In this document: in pieces, positions 26,915 through 35,318 of the stretch
Position numbering within the stretch: position 1 is the first letter of the stretch
Layout of the letters: each line of letters starts with the position of its first letter
Source of the DNA: an uncultured Oscillospiraceae bacterium
Lineage (GTDB): Bacteria; Bacillota; Clostridia; Oscillospirales; Ruminococcaceae
Reading direction: 5' to 3'
DNA: 62,783 nt
Assembly (NCBI GenBank): GCA_900547015.1
Contig: URFD01000001.1
Span: 1-62,783 of the forward strand
Position numbers and translations under genes: made by a program
The notes under the pieces: model-generated
The model's input: the letters and a program-made list of their open reading frames with translations, nothing else
What the model was told of the DNA's origin: nothing
The model's database searches: none

Positions 26915-27389
26915 AGCCTTTTTTCGGAAAAACACAGTAAAAATAGGTCTTGCCGCTCTGGTTGAGCTGGCATTTTTTTCCGTCCGGCGGATTGTTGCTG
27001 TGGTTGGTCACTCGAAAACCCTTTGCCTCCAGCGCAATTCCCTTGCTGCATCCCAGACTGCTCATCATCCCCGCATACAGATTGACCGGCCCCGACGATG
27101 ATGGAACCACCATCGACTCACCGGACGCAAAGACGACCCCGAATCCCACCGCCTCCTCCAGCGTGATGGTTCGGGTCGAGCTGCCGTCCCCGGTATAGCT
27201 GCCGACGATTACGCCCGCCTTTCCCAGCTGCTGCCGCTCCTCCTCTGTGATATGCAGCTTCGATTCGATATGCTCCTGAAACTTCGCATCGATTGTCTGA
27301 TTGTCAAAATTCACATCCTCCATCTTGGGGTGGTCTGTTCCCACAAACCGATTTAAACCCAGATAGTTTGTCTTATAGCTGCTAGACAT
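26913..27389 (-). CDS. Short phage tail-fibre-like protein
   Basis: The last gene of the phage-like cluster encodes 158 residues. The N-terminus (NYLGLNRFVGTDHPKMEDVNFDNQTIDAKF) has the pattern found at the baseplate-attachment end of clostridial phage fibres. The C-terminal 90 residues contain IVGSYTGDGSSTRTITL, a beta motif also found in fibre tips. It is far shorter than usual fibres, so the receptor-binding part is small or lost. ATG 27389 overlaps the upstream gene by eight bases and follows AGGAGGTG. Confidence 0.65.
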   Translation of the reverse strand: MSSSYKTNYLGLNRFVGTDHPKMEDVNFDNQTIDAKFQEHIESKLHITEEERQQLGKAGVIVGSYTGDGSSTRTITLEEAVGFGVVFASGESMVVPSSSGPVNLYAGMMSSLGCSKGIALEAKGFRVTNHSNNPPDGKKCQLNQSGKTYFYCVFPKKG

Positions 27390-27990
27390 TCTGCACCTCC
27401 TGCCACTGCTCTGCACCCATCATTTCCAGCTCGGACCAGCTCTTGTCCAGTCTGTCCAGCTGTTCAAAGCTTCTGTCCAAAGCATCAAATTCCTCAAAAT
27501 TCAGTCCGCCGGTGACAAAGTCCGCCTCCAGATGGGCAGGCATCAGCGCAGAAAAGGCCCGCTTGGCCTCATCCAGCGTCATGCTGCTGTCCGCCATCTC
27601 CTGCGCTGTCACCGTGATTTTCTCCTCCCCGGGCATTTCTTTGACTGCCGCTCGGATGCCCAGCGCACCCAGCGCCCGTTCCAGTCCCTCCCGATGATAG
27701 TCGTTTGGGCTGATTGCCAGCTTGCTTTGGGCAATCCTTCTCCTGCTCTGGATTGGAATCGCAAGATTAACCGGGATCGAGAGCATCCGCTCAAATTCTG
27801 CCAATCGCTTCGGACTGCATCGGTCGGGCAGAAGATTCTGCTCCACCGCTGCGATTTGCTCCTCCAATGCCTCCAGCACACACAGATAGCCTTCCAGCTC
27901 GCACTCCACCAGACTGCGCTCTCCCTGCGCCAAACGGTAGATTCCCAGCGAGCGCATCCGCTCCATCATCTGTCTGCGGCAATTTCCCAT
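27382..27990 (-). CDS. Phage tail protein, XkdU/YmfQ-like (DUF2313)
   Basis: The 202-residue product follows the baseplate J gene and starts with an RRQMMERMRSLGIY helix, with a central ERMLSIPVNLAIPIQSRRRIAQSKLA segment and an EADFVTGGLNFEEFDALD tail, the layout of DUF2313 (tail protein I in P2 terms). It connects baseplate wedge to fibre. ATG 27990 gives better spacing to AGGGAGG than GTG 27993; the start overlaps the upstream stop codon. Confidence 0.75.
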   Translation of the reverse strand: MGNCRRQMMERMRSLGIYRLAQGERSLVECELEGYLCVLEALEEQIAAVEQNLLPDRCSPKRLAEFERMLSIPVNLAIPIQSRRRIAQSKLAISPNDYHREGLERALGALGIRAAVKEMPGEEKITVTAQEMADSSMTLDEAKRAFSALMPAHLEADFVTGGLNFEEFDALDRSFEQLDRLDKSWSELEMMGAEQWQEVQNV

Positions 27991-29069
27991 CACAGTGCCT
28001 CCCTCTGCCGTTGTGCCATCTCTCCGATTTGAATTGTACCTGCTGTAAAGATTTCCTTCTCCTGCGGATAGCTGTCCTGCGCCGGAGCCAGCACACGGCA
28101 GTTTGCAACGCCCGGACAGGATAACAGCTCCCGCACCAGAAGCGCCGGGTACAGCGGCTGCCCGATTTCAAAGGTTTCCAGATACTGCTTCCAGCGCTCC
28201 TGACACTGCTGACAAACATCTGCGATGCTGTATCCATCGGCTGCCGCAATTTCCGCCGTCAGGGTCACCGGACGCTCCACTGCCTGCTCCACGCTCAAAT
28301 CGACGTTGATTTCCTTCTTCTTTGAAATCTGCTCCTGCATCGTCCGCAGTAGCTGCTCATCCACCCCGGGGCCATAAACGACCACTCCGACCGTTCCTCG
28401 GCCCTTGTGTCTGGGCAGAACCCTTGCCGAGCGCACCCCGGCATAGCTCATCGCACACTGATGATAAAATGCACCGTTGGTTCCGTTGGTCACCATGCGG
28501 TAGCTGTCCATCAGGCGCTGTCGCAGGGATTGGTCACTTTCCGCGTCCTCTCCTGCGGTCATGGGACTCGGGTTGTTCACCGCCGCAATTCCCTGCACCG
28601 GGCTGATGATCACACGGAGCATCCCTGCCGCTAAATTTCCCTTTTTCCCTGCCACCTCGCTGCATACCGGAACCCGAACCTCGGTCTGTCCTCCTGCCAA
28701 AACCGCTTCCTGCACCGTAACAAACCGAAGCTGGCCGCTTCCTCCGGTCAGGGGTGTTCCCTTCGGAATCACAATGTCCTCCGCCGCAGGCACCGTTCTG
28801 GAAAAGACCACCTCTCCTCGGGCAAAGCTCGCAGGCTTTCGGCTCAGACCGCGCGCCGCCGCATGACGCTCCAATGCCTCTCCGCAGGCGGTCTGGGCAA
28901 ATGTCTGCCGCTTGACCTCCTCCAGCTGACCCTTGAGCATCGCCAGCTGCTCTGCCAGGATTTTCAGCCGAACCCCAATATCCGAAGCATCGTCCGCCTT
29001 CATCCCGGTCAGCTCCTCGTACCGACTCTGCATCTTCTGTAAAAATTCTCCCATGCCTTCCTCCACCAT
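27990..29069 (-). CDS. Baseplate J-like wedge protein (XkdT-like)
   Basis: The 359-residue protein has the gpJ/XkdT features: an N-terminal helix-rich part with a predicted coiled segment (IGVRLKILAEQLAMLKGQLEEVKRQ), the core with TPLTGGSGQLRFVTVQEAV and PVCSEVAGKKGNLAAGMLR, and a C-terminal VDLSVEQAVERPVTLTAEIA region. It forms the baseplate wedge of contractile tails. ATG 29069 follows GGAGGG and is preferred over 29087. Confidence 0.88.
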   Translation of the reverse strand: MVEEGMGEFLQKMQSRYEELTGMKADDASDIGVRLKILAEQLAMLKGQLEEVKRQTFAQTACGEALERHAAARGLSRKPASFARGEVVFSRTVPAAEDIVIPKGTPLTGGSGQLRFVTVQEAVLAGGQTEVRVPVCSEVAGKKGNLAAGMLRVIISPVQGIAAVNNPSPMTAGEDAESDQSLRQRLMDSYRMVTNGTNGAFYHQCAMSYAGVRSARVLPRHKGRGTVGVVVYGPGVDEQLLRTMQEQISKKKEINVDLSVEQAVERPVTLTAEIAAADGYSIADVCQQCQERWKQYLETFEIGQPLYPALLVRELLSCPGVANCRVLAPAQDSYPQEKEIFTAGTIQIGEMAQRQREAL

Positions 29070-29079
29070 GCTTCCCTCC

Positions 29080-29445
29080 TTAACCATTCAGCTCCCATTC
29101 CAGCCGAAACCGCTCCTCAACTTCTCCTTGACAGCACAGCTCCAGCTCCAAAAACAGGCTTTCCTCTCTGCGCTGTGCCTTCGCCGACAGCACCCGCACC
29201 TCTTTCAGCTCCAAAAGTGCCTCCTGTGCATATTCCAGCGCCAGCTCCTGCAAGCGGCCCGGCTCTCGGTTGCCCGTTCCCAGCTCATACAATCGACTGC
29301 CCAGCTCCGGGTCCAGCGCAAAACGTCCCTTCGGCACGGTCAGCCGAATGATGGCCTGCTGGATTTTCTCCGCTGTCCCCTCTGCCTGCTGTGGATAGCC
29401 TCGATCGTCCCGCCTGTGGTCGCCGTGATATAACACCAGATCCAT
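29080..29445 (-). CDS. Baseplate gp25/XkdS-like protein
   Basis: The 121-residue product lies between the spike and J genes, as in contractile phages. It has the PKGRFALDPELGSRLYEL segment typical of GPW/gp25 proteins, which nucleate the sheath on the baseplate. It starts at ATG 29445 after GGAGGAGAG. Confidence 0.82.
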   Translation of the reverse strand: MDLVLYHGDHRRDDRGYPQQAEGTAEKIQQAIIRLTVPKGRFALDPELGSRLYELGTGNREPGRLQELALEYAQEALLELKEVRVLSAKAQRREESLFLELELCCQGEVEERFRLEWELNG

Positions 29446-29457
29446 GCTCTCTCCTCC

Positions 29458-29754
29458 TTACTCAAACACCTTGCCGTTGAGCAGGATTTTTCCGTCCGCA
29501 CACAGACGAATACTCGCTCCTCCTGCGGAGCGCAGCAGGATTTCTCCCTCCTGTAATTCAGGCTGTCGCTCCTGCACCGCTCCCAGACAGACCTTGTTTT
29601 CTCCCACCGACAACAGCAGTAGCTCCTCATCCTTCATCGGTCTTGCATAGATTCCGTACGGCGCGCAGACAGCTGCCGCCTCCATGCCCTGCCGTGTGCT
29701 CACAGCGCGCAGTTCTTCCTCCTTTGCCGAGGATGTTCTTCTTGCCAGCCACAT
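29458..29754 (-). CDS. Small baseplate spike-like protein (gpV/XkdR position)
   Basis: This 98-residue protein occupies the place of XkdR. Its second half, YARPMKDEELLLLSVGENKVCLGAV then GEILLRSAGGASIRLCADGKILLNG, resembles the C-terminal OB and beta-helix of baseplate assembly protein V. It may be a reduced spike or a gpV-like hub factor. AGGAGAGG precedes ATG 29754. Confidence 0.6.
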   Translation of the reverse strand: MWLARRTSSAKEEELRAVSTRQGMEAAAVCAPYGIYARPMKDEELLLLSVGENKVCLGAVQERQPELQEGEILLRSAGGASIRLCADGKILLNGKVFE

Positions 29755-29776
29755 CGTTTTTCCACCTCTCCTGTTT

Positions 29777-30700
29777 CTATTCCAGCACCAGTCGGCTCAC
29801 CGCTCCGGATTCCCGGAATCTCAGCTCTCGCTCCACCAGATTTCCCCGGAAATACTGCCCGGTTCCCGGCACCTCCAGCAGCACCTCGCAGCCCAGCTCC
29901 CAGTCTGCGATTCCCGCCAGCTCCACCTCCCAGCGAACTCTCCCGCGCATCGATTCCTCCAACCGCAGCCCGGCATCCACACTGGTTTGCGCCCACTGCG
30001 CCGATGGAATCAGGCATCTTCTGCGCCGGATGTGCAGCCGTTTGGCCTCGCTGTTGTCGATTCCGCTGCTGTACCGTCCCTGTCCGTCCCGCACCAGCAC
30101 CTGAGAAATCACCTCGCTGCGCCGCACCGTTTTGCTCATCCGCAGTACTGGCTCCCGGGAGGAGATGACCCTTCTGCCTCTCCCCGGCAGCAGGAAGCGC
30201 ACCGTCCTTCCGTCCAGATAGGGGCGCAGCTTCACCGCTCGCTGACAAAATCGGCTGAATGCCTCCCATTCGCTGACTCCCTTGCTAACCTGATAGTGTT
30301 CCAGCACCGCCGAACGCTCCAAGTTTGCGGTAAATCCGTATGGTCGGATGTGCCGTTGGAACATCTGCTCCACCGAGATTCTGCTGTATTCCTGCGGAAT
30401 GGCCTCGTTGTCCAGCAGAACCGCCCCTTCCGAGCGTCCCCACAGCGTCAGCCGACGGCCCTGCGCTCCCATGCTCACAATCTGTCGGTCGCACATTCCG
30501 CAAAAAATTCTTCTGCCGTCGTACAGCAATTCCAGCTCTGCGATTTCTTCCTCCCAATCGCTCCCAAGGTCGGTCAGCACCACCGCACGCAGGCTGTCCG
30601 CCGGGGTGTCCACCGAGCTGATGCAGGAAAATTCCGTCACCAGCTCCCGCCGTCTTTCTCTGCCGTCCGGGGTCCATGTCCGAATCTGTGCCTGCTTCAT
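29777..30700 (-). CDS. Baseplate hub protein, XkdQ/late-control-D-like
   Basis: The 307-residue protein has the layout of XkdQ and gpD hub proteins: an N-terminal split barrel (DLGSDWEEEIAELELLYDGRRIFCGMCDRQ), a helix insert (VSEWEAFSRFCQRA) and C-terminal barrel strands. It would form the hub below the tail tube. It overlaps the upstream gene by ATGA. Confidence 0.75.
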   Translation of the reverse strand: MKQAQIRTWTPDGRERRRELVTEFSCISSVDTPADSLRAVVLTDLGSDWEEEIAELELLYDGRRIFCGMCDRQIVSMGAQGRRLTLWGRSEGAVLLDNEAIPQEYSRISVEQMFQRHIRPYGFTANLERSAVLEHYQVSKGVSEWEAFSRFCQRAVKLRPYLDGRTVRFLLPGRGRRVISSREPVLRMSKTVRRSEVISQVLVRDGQGRYSSGIDNSEAKRLHIRRRRCLIPSAQWAQTSVDAGLRLEESMRGRVRWEVELAGIADWELGCEVLLEVPGTGQYFRGNLVERELRFRESGAVSRLVLE

Positions 30701-31047
30701 CCTTCTTTTCTCTCCTCAATAAACCGAAAGCGGTACCCGATGACCGCCTCTCCGCCGCTGCCCGTCATCTGCAAGCTCTCCAGCACCGCGCGCATCGGCT
30801 CCAATCCGGCTCCGCTGAGCACCCCGCTGCCACCCTCCATCAAGGCGCGCAGCTGGGCAAACTGCTCCATCGCATCCTCTCCGAACAGCTCTCCCTCTCC
30901 CTGCACCTCGCTGAGTCCCGAACCCAACTGCTGCAAGCTCTCTCCAAAGCCGCAGCAGACTGCGGATGCCGTCCGTTTTCTGTGGAGAACCACCAGCCTG
31001 CGCGGATTGTTCCGAAAGGTATATTCCTTAAATCGCAGATTGGTCAT
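30697..31047 (-). CDS. Small tail protein in the XkdP position
   Basis: The 116-residue protein starts with TNLRFKEYTFRNNPRRLVV, the N-terminal signature of XkdP/YqbO-region tail proteins. It lacks the C-terminal LysM domain usual in XkdP and is about half its length. It overlaps the upstream gene, with GGAGTGG before ATG 31047. A role in joining hub and tube is inference. Confidence 0.55.
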   Translation of the reverse strand: MTNLRFKEYTFRNNPRRLVVLHRKRTASAVCCGFGESLQQLGSGLSEVQGEGELFGEDAMEQFAQLRALMEGGSGVLSGAGLEPMRAVLESLQMTGSGGEAVIGYRFRFIEERKEG

Positions 31048-31384
31048 ACAGCCACTCCTCCATTCCTCTGCCGTACCGCTGGGCCAGCCGTTCCAGCTCG
31101 TCCGAAATCTCCCGAATCGAATCTGCTCCTGTGCTTGCGGCCTCGCTCGGCTCAAACAGCTCCTGCTCCTCCCTCACGAGGATGGTTTCTTTCGGTTCTC
31201 GCAACTCCTCTGCGCTCCGAGGCTGCTCGCGCACCTGTGCCTGCTCCCTCTCTTGGAAGCCATCTCGACTGCGCTCCGTCACCGTCCGCTCCGCTTCGCT
31301 TTGCATCTCCACTGCGTTCTTCTCAAGCCGACCGCCCTCATACACCCTGCGGTTTTCTTCCAGCTTTTGCCTTACGATTTTCAA
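31028..31384 (-). CDS. Unknown charged helical protein at the tape-measure position
   Basis: The 118-residue product starts at TTG 31384, overlapping the preceding stop (TTGA), with GGAGAG just upstream. It is rich in Glu, Arg and Gln and is probably helical, with no hydrophobic segments. It ends with REISDELERLAQRYGRGMEEWL. In related clusters (PBSX, diffocin), a tape-measure gene of several hundred to over a thousand codons lies between the tail chaperone and the XkdP gene; here this is the only gene there. It could be a vestigial or miniature tape measure, or an unrelated adaptor. Confidence 0.5.
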   Translation of the reverse strand: MKIVRQKLEENRRVYEGGRLEKNAVEMQSEAERTVTERSRDGFQEREQAQVREQPRSAEELREPKETILVREEQELFEPSEAASTGADSIREISDELERLAQRYGRGMEEWLYDQSAI

Positions 31385-31674
31385 TTCTCTCCGCTCCCGC
31401 CTTCATACCGATTCTGATACTGCGCGGCAAGCTCTGCAATCCTGCTCAGTCCCATCTTTCTGAGCACCTGTCTGGCATCCTCAAAGGCCCTTTTGCCGCC
31501 TCGATTCAGAGCCAGAGACAGCAGAGCCGCGTTGCCTGCGACCGCCCACAGACAACGCTCCTCCTCTTCGCTGATTGTTCCGCAGATGTCCTTGAGATAG
31601 ACAAACGCTTCCTGCGCTCTGCCGTCCAGCTGTAATTCCTCCGCCGCCGACAGCCCTCTCATTCTGTACCTCAT
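31381..31674 (-). CDS. Putative tail assembly chaperone (XkdN position)
   Basis: The 97-residue protein follows the tail tube gene, where XkdN-type chaperones lie. It is mostly helical (EELQLDGRAQEAFVYLKD, GGKRAFEDARQVLRKMG). AGGAGATGG precedes ATG 31674. The call rests mainly on position. Confidence 0.5.
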   Translation of the reverse strand: MRYRMRGLSAAEELQLDGRAQEAFVYLKDICGTISEEEERCLWAVAGNAALLSLALNRGGKRAFEDARQVLRKMGLSRIAELAAQYQNRYEGGSGEN

Positions 31675-31685
31675 CTGCCCATCTC

Positions 31686-32060
31686 CTATAACTTGATTCT
31701 TCTGCTTGCCACCAAGCTCACCTTTTCCAGAACGACCTCTCCCACCGAAGCCGCCTGTGTGATGTCCGCCCACTCGCATCCGGTGTAGATGATCTTGCTG
31801 TCCGGCAGTACGATGACCAGATTGAAGCCGCTCAGCTCATAAAAGTCGATTCCTTCCTTCTGGTTCAGGCACACTCTGGACAGCTCAATCCAGTGCTTGA
31901 CTCTGCCGCCCACCGTGCCCACCGGCTCTGTGCTGCCAAAGGCCTCGATGTATCGGCTCTCCCTCGAGGATTTCACTCGGTAGCTCTGCGCCGCCGCCAC
32001 CTTCCGACCGTTTACCTCCAAATAAATGTCCGCGCTGGTCGGGATTGAAACCAATGCCAT
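31686..32060 (-). CDS. Tail tube protein (XkdM-like)
   Basis: The 124-residue protein matches the small tube proteins of contractile tails: ADIYLEVNGRKVAAAQSY, a long beta region, and KIIYTGCEWADITQAASVGEVVLEKVSLVASRR. It follows the sheath gene. ATG 32060 is preferred because the GGAGG site is seven bases away; ATG 32066 abuts it. Confidence 0.82.
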   Translation of the reverse strand: MALVSIPTSADIYLEVNGRKVAAAQSYRVKSSRESRYIEAFGSTEPVGTVGGRVKHWIELSRVCLNQKEGIDFYELSGFNLVIVLPDSKIIYTGCEWADITQAASVGEVVLEKVSLVASRRIKL

Positions 32061-32072
32061 CCTCATCCCTCC

Positions 32073-33116
32073 TTAGACTGTGATGTGTGCGGTCAGATAG
32101 ATTTGGCTGAGCACCGCCGCCAGATGGAATTCCAGCTCCACCACGCACACCGTCGGGTCGCTCTCCTCCGGATAGACCACCGGCGGCTCAAAATCCACCA
32201 GCACTCCCTGCTGCTTCTTTTCATCCAGCACCACCGCCACCTGCGAGGAAATGCTGTCGGGGCCAAGCCTTCTTCCCGTTCCTCTCAGCATCCCTTCCAG
32301 CCTTTCCCGCACCGAGCGGATGATGTCGTCAATCATCAGCACCGTATTCACCGAAGCAAAGGTTCTGTCCGCTTCTCCTGCCGTCATGGTTCGGGTGGTC
32401 ACACAGCGGATACACTCCACTCTGCCTGCATTTTCTTCCAAAGCGGTCACACCGCCGCCCAAAAACTGCTCCACCTGCTCCTCGCTCAGGCTTTCCACCG
32501 TCTCCAGCCCAAGCTCTGCTCCGCAAAAACTCTCATCCGGCTCTGCCGTTGCCAGCATCGCCGCGATTGCCGCGGCCGCCGCCAGTCTCGAATCCTTCGC
32601 GCTCTGCGCACACAGCACCATTCGCTCGCTGTTCATCTGCTTTGCCGCCGCAAGGGCTTTTTCCGGTAGGATTGCCCCGACGCCGATTCGCTCCTTCTGA
32701 TTCTCCGAAGCCTCCTGCACCTTTCGGCACAGCAGCTGCAAGACCTCCTCCTCACAGCTGCCGCACATCATCACGCCGCTGCGCTTGATTTCGCACAGCC
32801 TGCCGATAGCATCGGTATATTCCTCGGTGGTCGGTTTCCTGCCGTCGATTGTGATTGGCACAGCATATACCCCTGCCGCACCGCCCTCCAACAGCACCCT
32901 GCACACCTCGCAAAAATCCTTTCCCGCTCCCTGCTCGGAAAAATATTCTCTCAGCTGGGCAAGCGAGCTCAGCTGGACCACTCCGCCTGCCGGCAGATGT
33001 TTTCCCTGCTGTAAGACCGCCGCACCGCAGTAAAAGGCATAACAATCCTGTCGGCTGTGCGGCCTGCTGATAATGTCATACCGGGAGTACACTCCCGGAC
33101 GATAGCTCTTTTTCAT
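32073..33116 (-). CDS. Contractile tail sheath protein (XkdK-like)
   Basis: The 347-residue product resembles the shorter clostridial sheath proteins, such as that of diffocins. It opens with RPGVYSRYDIISR, has a central Ala-rich sheath domain (LAAAAAIAAMLATAEPDESFCGAELGLE) and ends with the strand-rich VVELEFHLAAVLSQIYLTAHI used for interlocking subunits. It overlaps the upstream gene by ATGA. Its presence shows that the particle has a contractile tail design. Confidence 0.88.
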   Translation of the reverse strand: MKKSYRPGVYSRYDIISRPHSRQDCYAFYCGAAVLQQGKHLPAGGVVQLSSLAQLREYFSEQGAGKDFCEVCRVLLEGGAAGVYAVPITIDGRKPTTEEYTDAIGRLCEIKRSGVMMCGSCEEEVLQLLCRKVQEASENQKERIGVGAILPEKALAAAKQMNSERMVLCAQSAKDSRLAAAAAIAAMLATAEPDESFCGAELGLETVESLSEEQVEQFLGGGVTALEENAGRVECIRCVTTRTMTAGEADRTFASVNTVLMIDDIIRSVRERLEGMLRGTGRRLGPDSISSQVAVVLDEKKQQGVLVDFEPPVVYPEESDPTVCVVELEFHLAAVLSQIYLTAHITV

Positions 33117-33589
33117 CGGCTCTCTCCTTTCCTGATAATGCGGAAACCCTCGGGATACGGGCCTTCCGTTCCCGGCGCCTCACCGCTGATGACCCACTCG
33201 CAGCACAGCTTCACCGGCAGTACCACACCGTTCCAATCCTTTTGCCAGACTGCCTCTGAGCATTCGATTTGGGTCAGTTTCAGCTGCGGGTGAAACAGCA
33301 GTCTCTGCGCGCACCGCTCCCACAGCTCCCAACATTCCTCTGCACTCGGACAGCACAGCGACAGCTTGAGCCACACCTGTGCGAGCCGTCCTGCCTTCTG
33401 CTGTCCGTCATACAGATTTCCCAACCCCAGCGGGGACAGCCCCACCTTCTGGATTCCCAGCACCGCCAGCCGTCCCAGCTGTGGATTGGGGCGCATCCGG
33501 GTCGAAAAGGCGGTTCGCACCTCCAACTCCGGCTCGCCCTGCCGAAGCACCTGACGAACCTGCTCCAGCATCTGGAGAAACTCACCCAT
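33113..33589 (-). CDS. Head-tail connector or tail terminator-like protein
   Basis: The 158-residue protein precedes the sheath gene, the usual place for the tail terminator (XkdJ-like). It shows an alpha/beta pattern with VRQVLRQGEPELEVRTAFSTRMRP and many Cys and Trp residues. AGGAGG precedes ATG 33589, which overlaps the gene before it. The call is positional. Confidence 0.5.
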   Translation of the reverse strand: MGEFLQMLEQVRQVLRQGEPELEVRTAFSTRMRPNPQLGRLAVLGIQKVGLSPLGLGNLYDGQQKAGRLAQVWLKLSLCCPSAEECWELWERCAQRLLFHPQLKLTQIECSEAVWQKDWNGVVLPVKLCCEWVISGEAPGTEGPYPEGFRIIRKGESR

Positions 33590-33911
33590 CTGCTCGGCCT
33601 CCTTCCTGCACTCGGGAAGCGATTCCCCACAGATATGCGGCATCCTTCCCCCAAAACACCGGCTCCATCCGTTCGAGCAGGTAGCTTGTGCCGCCGCACT
33701 CAAACACCACTCCGCGTCTGGCGTGCTCCTCCTTGTCTGCTGAAACAAGGACCAGCCAACGCTCCGGCTCGCTTCGTCCGGCCTCGCCCGATTGCAGCAC
33801 CCCTGTCCGCTCACGCATCGGGTTCAGATAAGCTAAAAAGCTCCCGGTCGGAAACTGTACGACCCTTCCACACTGTCGAATCAGCCGCCCGACCACCTGC
33901 GCTGTCTGCAA
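33582..33911 (-). CDS. Head-tail joining protein (XkdH-like position)
   Basis: The 109-residue product starts at TTG 33911, nine bases after GGAG. It is strand-rich (ERWLVLVSADKEEHARRGVVFECGGTSYLLERMEPVF), as in the small neck proteins that follow the capsid and first connector genes. Specific function is inferred from order only. Confidence 0.5.
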   Translation of the reverse strand: MQTAQVVGRLIRQCGRVVQFPTGSFLAYLNPMRERTGVLQSGEAGRSEPERWLVLVSADKEEHARRGVVFECGGTSYLLERMEPVFWGKDAAYLWGIASRVQEGGRADG

Positions 33912-33915
33912 ACCA

Positions 33916-34254
33916 CTACACTCCTTTCAGGCAGATTCCCTGCGAATCCATCAGGTCACCCACCATCTCCATCAGTTCCTTTCTGGCCTGCGCACCGTCG
34001 CTCTGGGTAAAGGAAATATCGCCCACCCGAACCGCCGAGCACACCGTTCCCTGAACCGTCTGAAATCGGTGGTTGGCTAGAGCGGCACAGGCCAGTGCCA
34101 GCCGCTGTTCATGCTTTGCTGGATCGACGCTCGGCCTCAGCCTACCCTTCAGGTCCTCCCAGCAGGCCAGCACCAGCGGCTCCCACTCCTGCGCTTGTTC
34201 CGCCTTCAGCCCGCTGACCAGACAAAAATCCTTCATCAATAACCGTTCGTCCAT
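33916..34254 (-). CDS. Head completion/connector protein
   Basis: The 112-residue helical protein directly follows the capsid gene. Helical composition and the EQRLALACAALANHRF segment resemble the gp6-like connectors of HK97-type heads. GGGGAAG precedes ATG 34254. Confidence 0.55.
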   Translation of the reverse strand: MDERLLMKDFCLVSGLKAEQAQEWEPLVLACWEDLKGRLRPSVDPAKHEQRLALACAALANHRFQTVQGTVCSAVRVGDISFTQSDGAQARKELMEMVGDLMDSQGICLKGV

Positions 34255-34263
34255 ACGCTTCCC

Positions 34264-35274
34264 CTATTTTCCCAGCACCTTGACTGCCTCTGGGAAGATT
34301 TTGGAAAATCCTGCAATGGCAGTCACCGCCGCACGCTCCAGCTGGCAGTCGATGAGCTTGTCATATTCCACCTGAATTCCGCCTGCCTGTACCTTTTCCA
34401 GCGCATAACGCTTGTCCAGACCGATGATGCAGCCCTCCGGCACTGCTGGGGATACAAACAGCTTCGCACCCAGCGGAGTGGTCAGACAGCCGGTTGCCTG
34501 AAAGTTCAGTCCGGTCTCCGGATTCTGTAATTCCGGAATCTGCAAAATCTTCAGCATCATGTCCGGGCTTGCCAGCATTACGTTCATCTGATACTCTCCA
34601 AAGCTGCCCCAAAGGTTCAGCAGGTCGGTGTAGGTCAGCTGACCGGCATTAGCCAGCTTCACCCTCTGTGCCGGATTGTGGTTGCCGTCACCCTCCATCA
34701 GCACACGAACCGCGTCCTGCAACTGTGCCTTGCCGATGCATGCGCCAATCTGCTTGAGTGCCACCGTGAACAGATCCAGTCTCTGGAACTTGATTGCCTC
34801 ATAGGAGGCCACCATCATTCTGCCGCGTTTTTTCAGCTGGATTAAGCTCTCCTTAAGTCGGATGGTCGTCTCCGGAATAAAGCCGCCCTCCTCGATGACC
34901 GACGGAGCATCCTCCTCCCAGTTCGGGTCGGACACGATTGCGCGGTAGTCCATCCCCTCAATCTCGGTCTGCGCCGCGCAGATTTCCTCCAGAATGTGGT
35001 TGGCATCCACGCCCTGCTTCACCGCACGGGAAACATACTCCGGAAACAGCGCCGCACTGTCCGATGTCGCAAAAAACTTCTGCAAACGGTCGCTGTCCTG
35101 ACCGGACACCTTGATGTCAAATCGCTTGAGCTGTCTCTGAAAGGCATCATAGCCGCCAAGCTCGGTTCCGTGGTACTGCTCGCTCGGGTCCAGACGCTCC
35201 AGACATTTGGAAAAGCCCTCCGCTGTCTTGTAAAAATCCTTGGAAATATTGATGTTCTGATAGTTGTACTTCAT
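34264..35274 (-). CDS. Major capsid protein (PBSX XkdG-like)
   Basis: The 336-residue protein has the HK97-fold layout of PBSX capsids: an N-terminal arm (residues 1-60), an E-loop region with GFIPETTIRLKESLIQLKKRGRMM, a long spine helix (ILEEICAAQTEIEGMDYRAIV) and a C-terminal A-domain rich in strands (GCLTTPLGAKLFVSPAVPEG). It follows a small decoration-type gene and the protease gene, the usual head order. Confidence 0.85.
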   Translation of the reverse strand: MKYNYQNINISKDFYKTAEGFSKCLERLDPSEQYHGTELGGYDAFQRQLKRFDIKVSGQDSDRLQKFFATSDSAALFPEYVSRAVKQGVDANHILEEICAAQTEIEGMDYRAIVSDPNWEEDAPSVIEEGGFIPETTIRLKESLIQLKKRGRMMVASYEAIKFQRLDLFTVALKQIGACIGKAQLQDAVRVLMEGDGNHNPAQRVKLANAGQLTYTDLLNLWGSFGEYQMNVMLASPDMMLKILQIPELQNPETGLNFQATGCLTTPLGAKLFVSPAVPEGCIIGLDKRYALEKVQAGGIQVEYDKLIDCQLERAAVTAIAGFSKIFPEAVKVLGK

Positions 35275-35318
35275 CGTTCACTTCACTTCTCCTCTTCCTG
35301 TATTTTGGCAACCATGGC

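Noticed and set aside
29851..29865. TTTCCCCGGAAAT near-match to the Noc palindrome in the hub gene
   Set aside because: It has a changed core (no CCCGGG), lies in coding sequence and is not a close match.
29684..31417. Plus-strand open frame of 577 codons across the tail genes
   Set aside because: It is antisense to five overlapping tail genes with good ribosome binding sites. Its protein is Ser/Pro/Leu/Arg-rich with no fold pattern, typical of a GC-rich shadow frame, so it does not supply the missing tape measure.
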